Source of the DNA: Hyphomicrobium_A sp963726795
GTDB lineage: Bacteria; Pseudomonadota; Alphaproteobacteria; Rhizobiales; Hyphomicrobiaceae
DNA length: 64,000 nt
Assembly (NCBI GenBank): GCA_963726795.1
Contig: CAVSDD010000008.1
Location: forward strand, 130,946-194,945
Direction of reading: 5' to 3'
Shown: positions 1 through 7,329 of the stretch, in pieces
Position numbering within the stretch: the first letter of the stretch is position 1
Layout: each line of letters starts with the position of its first letter
Position numbers and translations under genes: made by a program
Notes under the pieces: model-generated
What the model was told of the DNA's origin: nothing
The model's database searches: none
Seen by the model: the letters and a program-made list of their open reading frames with translations, nothing else

Positions 1-324
1 CTACGCGCCGCGCGCAATCGCTTTTTAGCGCGTGCTTTGCGCACGTTGGATGCACGCGCTGCGCGACGGCGCATCGTCGCACTTTGCATTCTTGCCTAAT
101 TGTAACCATACGCGCCGATAGTGTTGCGCCCAACCCAGCGATGAGCAGCTGCACGTGCTGCTCGGAGTCTCGAACGAGTGACGCTGGGGAGTAAGCAGGC
201 TTGGACACACGAGCGGCTGGCCGTTGGCGGTCGCTACGAAGCTGCCCAAGCTGCGGTTCGCCAATGCGGTCGCTTGAGTTCACCAGCGCCCCGCAATCCA
301 ACGACCAAAAATCCAGGAGTGACC
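1..324. other. Left-edge region without a supported gene
   Basis: No reading frame here looks coding: the short frames are arginine-, cysteine- and serine-rich shadows of GC-rich DNA and none has a convincing ribosome binding site. The first 60 bases hold several overlapping GCGC-rich short palindromes. The right part is the leader of the peptidase gene that follows. Nothing else is recognised. Confidence 0.5.
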
Positions 325-1002
325 ATGATCATGCGGTTCTCAACCGCGGCGGTCTGCTTTGTGCTCGTTTGCCTGACAGGTACAGCCGAAGCCCGCCCGT
401 ATTTCGGCTACGACGGACGCCATTTCGGCGAAATGGACAGAGCGCCGAATTATGGCCAGGCCCCGAATTTCGGACGCGCGGGGAAAGCGCTCGTCCATGG
501 CACCGGCGATCGCAAGGGCCTCACGGTTCCGATGCTGGCGATGCTCGATCGCATCGAGACCGAGTTCGGCCCCGTCAACGTCATCTCGGGTTATCGTCCC
601 GGCGCGGTGATCGCCACGACGGGGCGTACCTCACGTCACGCCAGCGGCAACGCGGTGGACATCGAGGTCGGCAGCCGCAAGGCCGCGATGGTCAAATGGC
701 TGATCGCCAATCACCACACCGGCGGCACCATGACGTACTCCGACATGAGCCACATCCACGTGGACATCGGTCAGCACTTCGTGTCGCTCGGCAGCAACTC
801 GGGCACGGGCGGTGGGGGTGGCGGCTCGCGTCATTACGCCAACTATGACAGCCCGCGCCGCGGCTATGGCGGCGAGCGCTACGCGTCGCGCTACGACAGC
901 TACGATCGCGGCGGTTATGAGCGGAGCTACGGCGGCGGGCGCAGCTACGGCGGCGGCTCGGAGCGCAGTTATAGCGGCGGCTATGCCACCATCTATAACT
1001 GA
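325..1002 (+). CDS. Exported M15-family (D-Ala-D-Ala carboxypeptidase-like) protein with Gly/Tyr-rich tail
   Basis: A 225-aa secreted protein. An N-terminal signal peptide ends near AEA-RP (residue 23). Residues about 65-150 carry the M15 zinc-peptidase pattern: SRHASGNAVD (H105, D112) and HIHVD (H143, H145), the usual zinc ligands of the VanY/DUF882 group. That family trims or binds peptidoglycan stem peptides, so a periplasmic wall-remodelling role is inferred. The last ~68 residues are low complexity: a Gly run followed by Arg/Tyr/Gly/Ser repeats such as RSYGGG, which is unusual for this family. The ATG at 325 is chosen because AGGAG lies at 315-319 and the signal peptide starts there; the longer frame from 178 lacks both. 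A hairpin terminator follows at 1047. Confidence 0.85.
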   Translation: MIMRFSTAAVCFVLVCLTGTAEARPYFGYDGRHFGEMDRAPNYGQAPNFGRAGKALVHGTGDRKGLTVPMLAMLDRIETEFGPVNVISGYRPGAVIATTGRTSRHASGNAVDIEVGSRKAAMVKWLIANHHTGGTMTYSDMSHIHVDIGQHFVSLGSNSGTGGGGGGSRHYANYDSPRRGYGGERYASRYDSYDRGGYERSYGGGRSYGGGSERSYSGGYATIYN

Positions 1003-1422
1003 GCGCGCAACTCAGTTCTCGTCATACTGTAACGTGACGTACGACAGGGGCTGCCGGCATCGGCGGCCCCTTTACGCGTTTTGGGCCCTCATCGCCTTGC
1101 CGCTTCAACCTGCCGCAAATTCGCCGCGATCAGGACGCCGCACCCGGATCAATGCGCTCTCCGCATGCCTCGCGCAATCTGCCGTGAATCAAAGACTTCG
1201 ATGGTCGCGAAGGCCCCACGAAGCATGCGGAATAGCGTGCTTCCGGAGCGCTTTCAGTACCTTGCCTTTCGCTTTAGCCCGGTCCATATAGGGCCGATCG
1301 AACACGCCTTGGTTCACTATGCGACGGCGCGTTACGCCTCGACACTAGACGACTCCATCGCGCGATTTGATGTCTTCCGGCGTGACGTCGGGAGGGATTG
1401 GCTTGGTGCTTTGGAGGCATGA
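1003..1422. other. Intergenic region: peptidase terminator and long cspA leader
   Basis: About 420 bases with no supported protein gene. It holds the hairpin at 1047-1070 and then, presumably, the promoter and 5' leader of the cold-shock gene. Long leaders are usual for cspA-type mRNAs. An open frame from 1081 to 1422 is Arg/Ala-rich with no recognisable motif and is treated as non-coding. Confidence 0.45.
1047..1084 (+). terminator. Intrinsic terminator after the M15 peptidase gene
   Basis: A 10-bp stem (1047-1056 with 1061-1070, one G-U pair) closes a GCAT tetraloop and is followed by TTT and a further T-rich stretch ending at about 1084. It lies 45 bases after the peptidase stop codon. 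Confidence 0.6.
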
Positions 1423-1629
1423 ATGGCAAACGGCACTGTGAAGTGGTTTAACGGCCAGAAGGGCTACGGCTTCATTCAACCTGATGAAGGCGGCAATGAC
1501 GTTTTCGTGCACATCTCGGCCGTCGAACGCGCCGGCTTGTCGACGCTGCGCGAAGGACAGAAAGTTGGTTTTGAGACCGAGACCGGCCGCAACGGCAAGG
1601 TCGCTGCAGTCAACTTGCGCCCGCTTTGA
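1423..1629 (+). CDS. cspA: Cold-shock protein, CspA family
   Basis: A 68-aa single cold-shock domain covering the whole protein. RNP1 (KGYGFIQ) and RNP2 (DVFVHIS) are intact, as is the family start MANGTVKWFN. These proteins bind single-stranded RNA and DNA and melt mRNA structure in the cytoplasm at low temperature; several paralogues per genome are normal in Hyphomicrobiales, so cold induction of this copy is not certain. GGAGG at 1413-1417 sits at good distance from the ATG. The gene is followed by a hairpin at 1656 and then infA; cspA-infA neighbours are a recurring arrangement in this order. Confidence 0.95.
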   Translation: MANGTVKWFNGQKGYGFIQPDEGGNDVFVHISAVERAGLSTLREGQKVGFETETGRNGKVAAVNLRPL

Positions 1630-1655
1630 TCGCGCAAGAGAAGTTGCGGAATTTA

Positions 1656-1689
1656 AGGGGAGCGGCGCGGCTGCTCCCCTCGCGTTTTA
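1656..1689 (+). terminator. Intrinsic terminator between cspA and infA
   Basis: A perfect 8-bp stem AGGGGAGC / GCTCCCCT (1656-1663 with 1673-1680) with a 9-base loop is followed by CGCGTTTTA. It would end the cspA transcript or attenuate read-through into infA. Confidence 0.55.
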
Positions 1690-1738
1690 GGGATTGCGTC
1701 AACGCCAGCGCACACGCGCGCGCGGCTACGGAGAATTA

Positions 1739-2023
1739 ATGGCCAAAGAAGAGATGCTCGAGTTCGAGGGCGTGGTGGACGAGGTGCTCCCCGACGCGCG
1801 CTGTCGCGTCAAGCTCGACAACGGACACGAGGTGATCGCTTACACTTCGGGCCGCATGAAGAAGAACCGCATCCGCATCCTCGCCGGCGATCGCGTGACG
1901 ATCGAGATGACGCCCTACGATCTGACGAAGGGGCGCATCAACTTCCGCCACAAGGATGTCCGCGTGGGGTCCGGGCCGCCGCAGCGTCCCGGTGGAGCCG
2001 GCGCCAACTTCCGCCGCCGCTGA
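1739..2023 (+). CDS. infA: Translation initiation factor IF-1 (C-terminally extended)
   Basis: A 94-aa protein; residues 1-72 are a standard S1-like OB-fold IF-1 (MAKEEMLEFEG... GRINFRHK). IF-1 binds the 30S A site and assists IF-2 and IF-3 during initiation. A ~20-residue Gly/Pro/Arg tail after VRVG is extra compared with the usual 72 aa; such tails are known in a subset of Hyphomicrobiales IF-1 proteins. The ATG at 1739 is preceded by GGAG a few bases upstream and matches the family start, so the longer frame from 1694 is not used. A hairpin at 2033-2061 follows the stop. Confidence 0.93.
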   Translation: MAKEEMLEFEGVVDEVLPDARCRVKLDNGHEVIAYTSGRMKKNRIRILAGDRVTIEMTPYDLTKGRINFRHKDVRVGSGPPQRPGGAGANFRRR

Positions 2024-2032
2024 TTTTCGCTC

Positions 2033-2061
2033 GCTAGATCAGATTGCGATTGCGATCTAGC
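2033..2061. terminator. Terminator-like hairpin after infA
   Basis: A perfect 8-bp inverted repeat GCTAGATC / GATCTAGC (2033-2040, 2054-2061) with a 13-base loop, 10 bases after the infA stop. No T-tract follows on the plus strand, so an intrinsic terminator is only a possibility. Confidence 0.35.
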
Positions 2062-2247
2062 CGCGCCTTGTGCGCGGTGCGCTGTTTCGCGCGTCGTGTG
2101 CGCGAGCTGCACCACGCTGGGCGCGCGCAAGCAAAAGTAGCTCGTGACGTGCCGCCGTCCGCGCGCGAGTTGCGTTTACCACAGGTTGCGAATTGTGGTC
2201 ACCGTTCAGCCTAGGTTGCGCCCCGCAACTCAGACAGACCGGCGATC

Positions 2248-2964
2248 ATGTATCGGTCCAGAGCCCGCAAGTCGTTGCGTCGGCAGGTGGCGTCTGCGCT
2301 CGCCGGCGCACTAGCATTTTGCATCCTCGCGTTGATCTCCCGCGCCGACCGCGCGGCCGAGGCGCCGCTCGTCGGGCAGGCGAGCGTCATCGACGGCGAC
2401 ACCATCGACATTCAAGGCACCCGCATACGGCTCGAAGGCATCGATGCGCCCGAGATCGCGCAGACGTGCGCAAGCCGCATGCTCGGCACTTGGCGATGCG
2501 GCGAGGCTGCCGCCTCCGCGATGCGGCGGCTGACGGTCGGACAAGTCTTGAGCTGCGAGCGGCGCGGCATCGACAAATACAAGCGCGTGCTCGCCGTCTG
2601 CTTCGCCGGCGGCGCGGACATCAACGCCGAGATGGTGCGCCAGGGTCTTGCATGGGCCTTCGTGAAGTATTCCCAAAGCTACGTGCGCGAGGAGGCGCAA
2701 GCTCACGCCGATCATGTCGGCGTTTGGCAGGGCGAAGCGCAGCCGCCGTGGGAATTTCGTGCGCACCGCTGGGCAGGCGTAGAGGATGCAGCCCCGCGCG
2801 GCTGCGCCATAAAGGGCAACGTCTCGCGCAGCGGGCGCATCTATCACATGCCGTGGAGCCCTTGGTACGAGAAGGTCAGGATCGAGGCCAGCAAGGGCAA
2901 GCGCTGGTTCTGCTCCGAAGCCGAGGCGCTGGCGGCCGGCTGGCGGCCAGTGGCCGCACATTGA
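2248..2964 (+). CDS. Thermonuclease (SNase)-like exported protein
   Basis: A 238-aa protein with an N-terminal hydrophobic anchor or signal (residues about 13-33) and a staphylococcal-nuclease-like OB-fold at about 43-160. Family motifs visible are VIDGDTIDIQGTRIRLEGID and APE, then DKYKRVLAVC and EMVRQGLAWAF. The family hydrolyses DNA and RNA in a calcium-dependent way, probably in the periplasm here. The C-terminal ~70 residues resemble the tail seen in alphaproteobacterial members (NVSRSGRIYHMPW...). A longer overlapping frame from 2193 is a different reading phase and shows no domain. Confidence 0.85.
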   Translation: MYRSRARKSLRRQVASALAGALAFCILALISRADRAAEAPLVGQASVIDGDTIDIQGTRIRLEGIDAPEIAQTCASRMLGTWRCGEAAASAMRRLTVGQVLSCERRGIDKYKRVLAVCFAGGADINAEMVRQGLAWAFVKYSQSYVREEAQAHADHVGVWQGEAQPPWEFRAHRWAGVEDAAPRGCAIKGNVSRSGRIYHMPWSPWYEKVRIEASKGKRWFCSEAEALAAGWRPVAAH

Positions 2965-3019
2965 GCTCAATGCCTGCAAAGCCGCTACAACTTAACGCTT
3001 CCTGAAGGGCAACTCGTTA

Positions 3020-3889
3020 GTGTCCCGCGACAGCAGAGAGGCTGAAAACGTGTCGCGTAGCGGGCCGAGAGTGCTGGTGAAAATCATCAAAAGGCATCCA
3101 TGGCCGAGCCTTCGCGATGCCTTGCTGATCGCGGGGATCATGACCTTTGCGGTCATGCTGGCGCGCCGCTACGACCTATTCGCCTTCCTCAAAGATCTGG
3201 CCGATCCGCGCAAAGGCATCTCGCCGGCCGAAGGCGTACTGTTGGGCGTGCTGTTTGCGCTGTCCATCTACGTCTTCGTCCAGCGCCGGCTCGGCGAAGC
3301 GCGCAACGACGCCAACAACCAGGCCCAGCTCGAGCGCGAGATTCGAGAGTTGCGCGAGCTCGCCATGCAGGATCCACTGACGAAGCTGCCCAACCGCCGC
3401 GTGCTGCTCGCCGCGCTCGAGGCTGCGACCGCGCACTCCGCCGGCGCCCAGCAGCATGCGTTCTTCATCATGGATTTGAACGGTTTCAAGCGCGTCAACG
3501 ACGCCTGCGGGCACGCAGTCGGGGACGAGGTGCTGCAGATCGTGGCTGAGCGTTTCCGCCGCGCGGCGCGTCCCACCGATCTACTGGCCCGGCTCGGCGG
3601 CGATGAATTCGCCGTGCTGTCCTGCAACGTCGACAGCAAGGATGCACACGCGATCGGCACGCGCTTTGCTGCAGCGCTCGATCAGGGCATCCGCACCGGT
3701 TCGCACTCGCACGACATCGGCGTCGCGATCGGCGCGGCGATGATCCCCGAGCATGGCGCAACCGGCGAGACGATCCTGCACAATGCCGATTTGGCGATGT
3801 ACCGTGCCAAGGGAACGGCGCATTCATCGCTGGCGCTGTTTGATCCCGCGGTCGATGTCTCGCGCGCCGGGCTCAAGGCGATCGGCTGA
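3020..3889 (+). CDS. Membrane-bound diguanylate cyclase (GGDEF)
   Basis: A 289-aa protein with two predicted membrane segments (about residues 33-48 and 68-86), a short coiled linker, then a GGDEF domain beginning DPLTKLPNRR. The signature LARLGGDEFAVL is intact, so it should make cyclic di-GMP from two GTP. An RPTD I-site lies five residues before GGDEF, implying product inhibition. There is no sensory domain beyond the membrane part. Start is uncertain: GTG at 3020 is used; GTG at 3050, preceded by AGAGG, is the alternative and would remove ten residues. No operon partner is evident. Confidence 0.88.
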   Translation: MSRDSREAENVSRSGPRVLVKIIKRHPWPSLRDALLIAGIMTFAVMLARRYDLFAFLKDLADPRKGISPAEGVLLGVLFALSIYVFVQRRLGEARNDANNQAQLEREIRELRELAMQDPLTKLPNRRVLLAALEAATAHSAGAQQHAFFIMDLNGFKRVNDACGHAVGDEVLQIVAERFRRAARPTDLLARLGGDEFAVLSCNVDSKDAHAIGTRFAAALDQGIRTGSHSHDIGVAIGAAMIPEHGATGETILHNADLAMYRAKGTAHSSLALFDPAVDVSRAGLKAIG

Positions 3890-4094
3890 ACGCTTTCAAT
3901 TCAATATCGGCGTAAGCGGCCCGAATGGATCTTCGCGCCGTTCAGCGCGCATTTGATTGAAATCCTCTCTGAGCCTCCAAACGTCCGTAAAGCGCAAATG
4001 ACGGAAGCGCGGTTCGCGCTCGTCGCGCAGGGGTAGGTTTCCCCCTGGCTGGCCCGCATCGCTGTGCAGCGGCGCCTGATCCAAGGAGGATTCA

Positions 4095-4391
4095 ATGAAA
4101 GCAAATAAAACATCGGCGTTGATCGCAGTCCTGGGCTTCGGCATTGGCGCGGCACTCACCCCCGCGTTCGCCGAGACACGGACCAAAGCTCCGGAGAAGT
4201 CGATGGGAAGCGAAGGCGAGTTGCCCGCGACCCGCACCATCGGCAGTCACGTGCCCAACATGGGCACCGCCGACGAGAACTCCGAAGTCATCGGGCCGGA
4301 CGGCAGAAAGCGCTTGGGCGACCAAGGCAAGCTTCCGGCGACCAACGGCATGAGCGGCGCCGTCCCGCAAATGCACGGAACCGAGAAGTAA
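4095..4391 (+). CDS. Small exported protein with a duplicated motif, function unknown
   Basis: A 98-aa protein with a clear signal peptide (MKANKTSALIAVLGFGIGAA, cleavage near AFA-ET at residue 26). The mature part consists largely of two related blocks: GSEGELPATRTIGSHVPNMGT and, about 35 residues later, GDQGKLPATNGMSGAVPQMHGT. I do not recognise the family. AAGGAGG at 4083-4089 gives a strong ribosome binding site. It lies 42 bases before the HdeD-like gene on the same strand, so co-transcription is likely and a stress or envelope role is possible but unproven. Confidence 0.75.
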   Translation: MKANKTSALIAVLGFGIGAALTPAFAETRTKAPEKSMGSEGELPATRTIGSHVPNMGTADENSEVIGPDGRKRLGDQGKLPATNGMSGAVPQMHGTEK

Positions 4392-4433
4392 GTCAGATCA
4401 ACGTACCTGAGTAGAGAACGGGGAGGTCCCAAA

Positions 4434-4988
4434 ATGGCTGTTAACACCATGCTCAACGAGCAGCGCGGAGGTGTGTGGTGGCTTTTCCTGCTTGAAGGAA
4501 TAGCCGCCATCCTGTTCGGCGTGCTGCTGCTGACGGCGCCCGGTGCCACGCTCGTGGCGCTGGCCGTCGTGCTCGGCTTCTACTGGCTGTCGATGGGCAT
4601 TCTTGAGATCGTGCGCGCCTTCGTCGATCGCTCAACGCCATGGATCTGGTCGCTGCTGATCGGCCTCCTCGGCGTCGTGGCCGGCATCCTGGTGCTGAAC
4701 CATCCCTTGTTTGCCGCGGTGGCGCTTCCCGCCACGCTCGTCGTCTATCTCGGCATTCTGGGTGTGGTGGTCGGTGCGATCGGCATCATCGGCGCCTTCG
4801 CCGGCGGTGGCGTCGGGTCGTTCATATTCGGCGCGATCAATCTGCTGATCGGCCTGCTGCTCCTGACCTCACCGGTGGCGGCAACGCTTGCGATCCCATT
4901 CGTCTTCGGCGTGCTGCTTCTGATCGAAGGCGTCGGCTTGGTCTTGTGGGCGTTCAAGGTGCGCAAGGTCGAGGAAGCGATGCTGTAG
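4434..4988 (+). CDS. HdeD-family (DUF308) membrane protein
   Basis: A 184-aa, almost entirely hydrophobic protein with about six transmembrane segments and the internal duplication typical of HdeD/DUF308 proteins (GVLLLTAPGATLVALAVVLG and the later LLLLTSPVAATLAIPFVFGV). E. coli HdeD belongs to the acid-resistance island; the biochemical function of the family is not defined. GGGAGG precedes the ATG by about eight bases. Its stop codon lies inside a perfect hairpin (4985-5007) shared with the convergent pirin gene. Confidence 0.85.
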   Translation: MAVNTMLNEQRGGVWWLFLLEGIAAILFGVLLLTAPGATLVALAVVLGFYWLSMGILEIVRAFVDRSTPWIWSLLIGLLGVVAGILVLNHPLFAAVALPATLVVYLGILGVVVGAIGIIGAFAGGGVGSFIFGAINLLIGLLLLTSPVAATLAIPFVFGVLLLIEGVGLVLWAFKVRKVEEAML

Positions 4989-5007
4989 GCAGGTCAATCC
5001 TGCCTAC
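4985..5007. terminator. Hairpin shared by convergent hdeD-like and pirin genes
   Basis: A perfect 9-bp stem GTAGGCAGG / CCTGCCTAC with a TCAAT loop. It contains the TAG stop of the upstream gene and the stop of the converging pirin gene. No T-run follows on either side, so it may act as a bidirectional terminator or RNA 3'-end stabiliser. Confidence 0.45.
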
Positions 5008-5921
5008 TCCGGCAAGGGGATGAACTCCTTGTCGTCGCCCGGCACGAGCGCGAACCGATTGGCCTTCCAATCGGCCTTGGCGGCGTCGATGCGATCCTTC
5101 GAGGACGAGACGAAGTTCCACCAGATGTGGCGCGGGCCGTCCATCGGCTCGCCGCCCAGCAGCACGAGTCGCGCCTGCGACAGCGCCAGGATCGAGATGC
5201 GGTCGCCGGGCTTGAAGACAAGCAGATTCCCGCCGGCGAACGTCTGGCCCGCGATGTCGATCTCCCCGCTCGCCACGTAAACGGCGCGCTCGTCGTAGTC
5301 GGGATCGAGCGGCAGCGTGGCGCCGGGCGCCAGCACGGCTTCAGCGTAGAACGCGGGATGGGGGAACGCCGCCGGCGATGTCACGCCATAGAGCGAGCCC
5401 ATCGCGACGCGAACGGTCTTGGATTCCCCGGTCAAGCGCGGCAGCTCGTTGGCGCCGAGATGGGCGAACGTCGGCGTCAACTCCTCGTGCGATTTGGGTA
5501 GCGCCGCCCAAGCCTGGATGCCGAACAGCCGCGGCCCTCGGGCGCGCTGCTCAGCGCCCGTGCGCTCCGAATGCACGATGCCACGCCCCGCAGTCATCAG
5601 GTTCAACTCGCCCGGCCGGATCGACATCGATGTACCGAGGCTGTCGCGGTGCTCGATCTCGCCGTCGAACAGATAGGTGACCGTAGCAAGCCCGATGTGC
5701 GGGTGGGGACGCACGTCGATTCCCGTGCCGATCAGAAACTCGGCCGGGCCCATCTGGTCGAAAAAGATGAAAGGCCCCACCATCTGCCGGCCGGCAGCCG
5801 GGAGCGCGCGCCGCACCGAGAAGCCGCCGAGGTCGCGCGCGCGCGGCACGATCACCTGCTCGATGGCGTCGCAGGACTGCTTGTCGCCCGGCACCGGGTC
5901 GTTTGAGGGAATCCAGCTCAT
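5004..5921 (-). CDS. Pirin family protein
   Basis: A 305-aa bicupin. The N-terminal pirin domain carries the metal-site motif RPHPHIGLATVTYL and the second conserved stretch GRGIVHSERT; a C-terminal pirin cupin (residues about 180-290) follows with FKPGDRISILAL. Bacterial pirins are iron-binding cytoplasmic proteins; some show quercetin dioxygenase activity or bind metabolic enzymes, so the substrate here is unknown. Length and domain order are normal. It converges with the HdeD-like gene and diverges from the MFS transporter gene. Confidence 0.93.
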   Translation of the reverse strand: MSWIPSNDPVPGDKQSCDAIEQVIVPRARDLGGFSVRRALPAAGRQMVGPFIFFDQMGPAEFLIGTGIDVRPHPHIGLATVTYLFDGEIEHRDSLGTSMSIRPGELNLMTAGRGIVHSERTGAEQRARGPRLFGIQAWAALPKSHEELTPTFAHLGANELPRLTGESKTVRVAMGSLYGVTSPAAFPHPAFYAEAVLAPGATLPLDPDYDERAVYVASGEIDIAGQTFAGGNLLVFKPGDRISILALSQARLVLLGGEPMDGPRHIWWNFVSSSKDRIDAAKADWKANRFALVPGDDKEFIPLPE

Positions 5922-6054
5922 GGCGCCAGCATAGTCCCATCGGCGCGGCTTGTGAGCCGTCTTGTGGACAGAGATCGAAGGCCTTTTTCGCGGGGAACCT
6001 TTTGCCGCCGGGACTCATTTAGCGCCGTCAGCCCACCTCCAACAAAAGCAAGCC

Positions 6055-7323
6055 ATGCAGCGTCGGGTCCGCGGTGCCGATAAGACGAGCCGCGGCGCGG
6101 GCGCTGCGAGCGGCTCTGCGTCCGGCCTCGCCCCGTGGCCGCTGCTGGCGCTGAACTTCTTCATGGCCGACATGCAGGCCGGCATCGGTCCGTTCCTCGG
6201 CATCTACCTTCTCGCGCACGGCTGGAACGCCGGGTACATCGGCACCGTGATGTCTGTCGGCGGCGTCGCCGGCATGCTCATGACGGCGCCGGCCGGCGCG
6301 CTGATCGACCAGGCGCGCAACAAGCGCATCTGGGTCATCATTGCAGGCGTGGCCACCATCGCTGCTTCCGCGGTGATCCTGCTGTCGCAGGAGTTCTGGG
6401 TCGTTGCCGCCTCGCAGGTCGGCTCCGCAGTGGCGGGCGCCGCGATCATTCCCGCCGTCAACGCGATCACGCTGGGCATCGTGCGCCAGCGCGGCTTCAA
6501 CCGGCAGAACGGCCGCAACCAGGCCTTCAACCACGCGGGCAACATGGTGGGGGCGGCGCTGTCGGGCTATATCGGCTGGAAGTTCGGCTACCCCGCAATC
6601 TTCGCGCTTGCCGCGGTATTTGGTGCCTTGTCGATCGCCTCGGTGCTGATGATCCCCGCCAAATCCATCGACTATGGCGCGGCGCGCGGTCTTAAATGCA
6701 ATGACGACGGCGCCAAGGCGAGCGGCTTTCGCGTGCTCGCCGAATGCAAGCCGCTGCTGGTTCTCGCCGCCGCGCTGTGCGCGTTCCATCTCGGCAATGC
6801 TGCGATGCTGCCGCTCTACGGCATGGCGGTCGTGTCCGGCAGCGAGGCCAACGGGCCGGGCTTCGTCGCCGAGACGATCGTCATCGCGCAGGCGACCATG
6901 ATCGTTGCGTCGATCTTCGCCATGCGCATGGCGGAGACGCGCGGCTATTGGATCGTGCTGCTGATCTCGTTCCTTGCATTGCCCGTGCGTGGGCTGCTCG
7001 CGGCATATCTTCTGGTGCCGTGGGGCGTGTATCCGGTGCAGATGCTGGACGGTGTCGGCGCCGGTCTGCAGAGCGTCGCAGTGCCGGGCTTGGTGGCACG
7101 CATTCTCAACGGCACCGGGCGCGTCAATGTCGGCCAAGGGGCCGTGATGACCGCGCAAGGCGTCGGCGCGGCGTTGAGCCCGGCGCTCGGGGGTTGGATC
7201 GCGCAGGTGTTCGGCTACCCGGCGATGTTCGTGACGCTCGGATCGTTCGCGCTGGTCTCGATCGGGCTGTGGCTGCTGGTCATGGGCTCCAGCAAATCGA
7301 TGACATGCGAAGCGGCCGCTTGA
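6055..7323 (+). CDS. MFS transporter
   Basis: A 422-aa major facilitator with about 12 hydrophobic helices. The loop between helices 2 and 3 carries a degenerate MFS motif (GALIDQARNKRIW), and a second half-repeat ends with the family-like GGWIAQVFGYPAMF. The pattern resembles the YfkF/drug-resistance-like permeases of proteobacteria; the substrate cannot be told. The ATG at 6055 is chosen; a TTG at 5962 would add 31 hydrophilic residues with no RBS. The stop codon falls inside a hairpin (7314-7329) shared with the convergent cyclase gene. Confidence 0.88.
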   Translation: MQRRVRGADKTSRGAGAASGSASGLAPWPLLALNFFMADMQAGIGPFLGIYLLAHGWNAGYIGTVMSVGGVAGMLMTAPAGALIDQARNKRIWVIIAGVATIAASAVILLSQEFWVVAASQVGSAVAGAAIIPAVNAITLGIVRQRGFNRQNGRNQAFNHAGNMVGAALSGYIGWKFGYPAIFALAAVFGALSIASVLMIPAKSIDYGAARGLKCNDDGAKASGFRVLAECKPLLVLAAALCAFHLGNAAMLPLYGMAVVSGSEANGPGFVAETIVIAQATMIVASIFAMRMAETRGYWIVLLISFLALPVRGLLAAYLLVPWGVYPVQMLDGVGAGLQSVAVPGLVARILNGTGRVNVGQGAVMTAQGVGAALSPALGGWIAQVFGYPAMFVTLGSFALVSIGLWLLVMGSSKSMTCEAAA

Positions 7324-7329
7324 GCGGCC
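7314..7329. terminator. Small hairpin between convergent MFS and cyclase genes
   Basis: A 6-bp perfect GC stem GGCCGC / GCGGCC closes a TTGA loop that contains the TGA stop of the MFS gene. The convergent cyclase ends at 7330. No T-tract, so termination is only plausible. Confidence 0.35.

Noticed and set aside
1..109. Possible minus-strand ORF running off the left edge from an ATG at 109
   Set aside because: Short, Cys/Arg-rich, no RBS, no recognisable sequence; its end is outside the window.
1081..1422. 113-aa open frame directly before cspA
   Set aside because: Composition typical of shadow frames, no domain, and it covers the region expected to be the cspA leader.
6028..7158. 376-aa minus-strand frame antisense to the MFS gene
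   Set aside because: His/Arg/Asp-rich shadow; the opposite frame has clear membrane helices.
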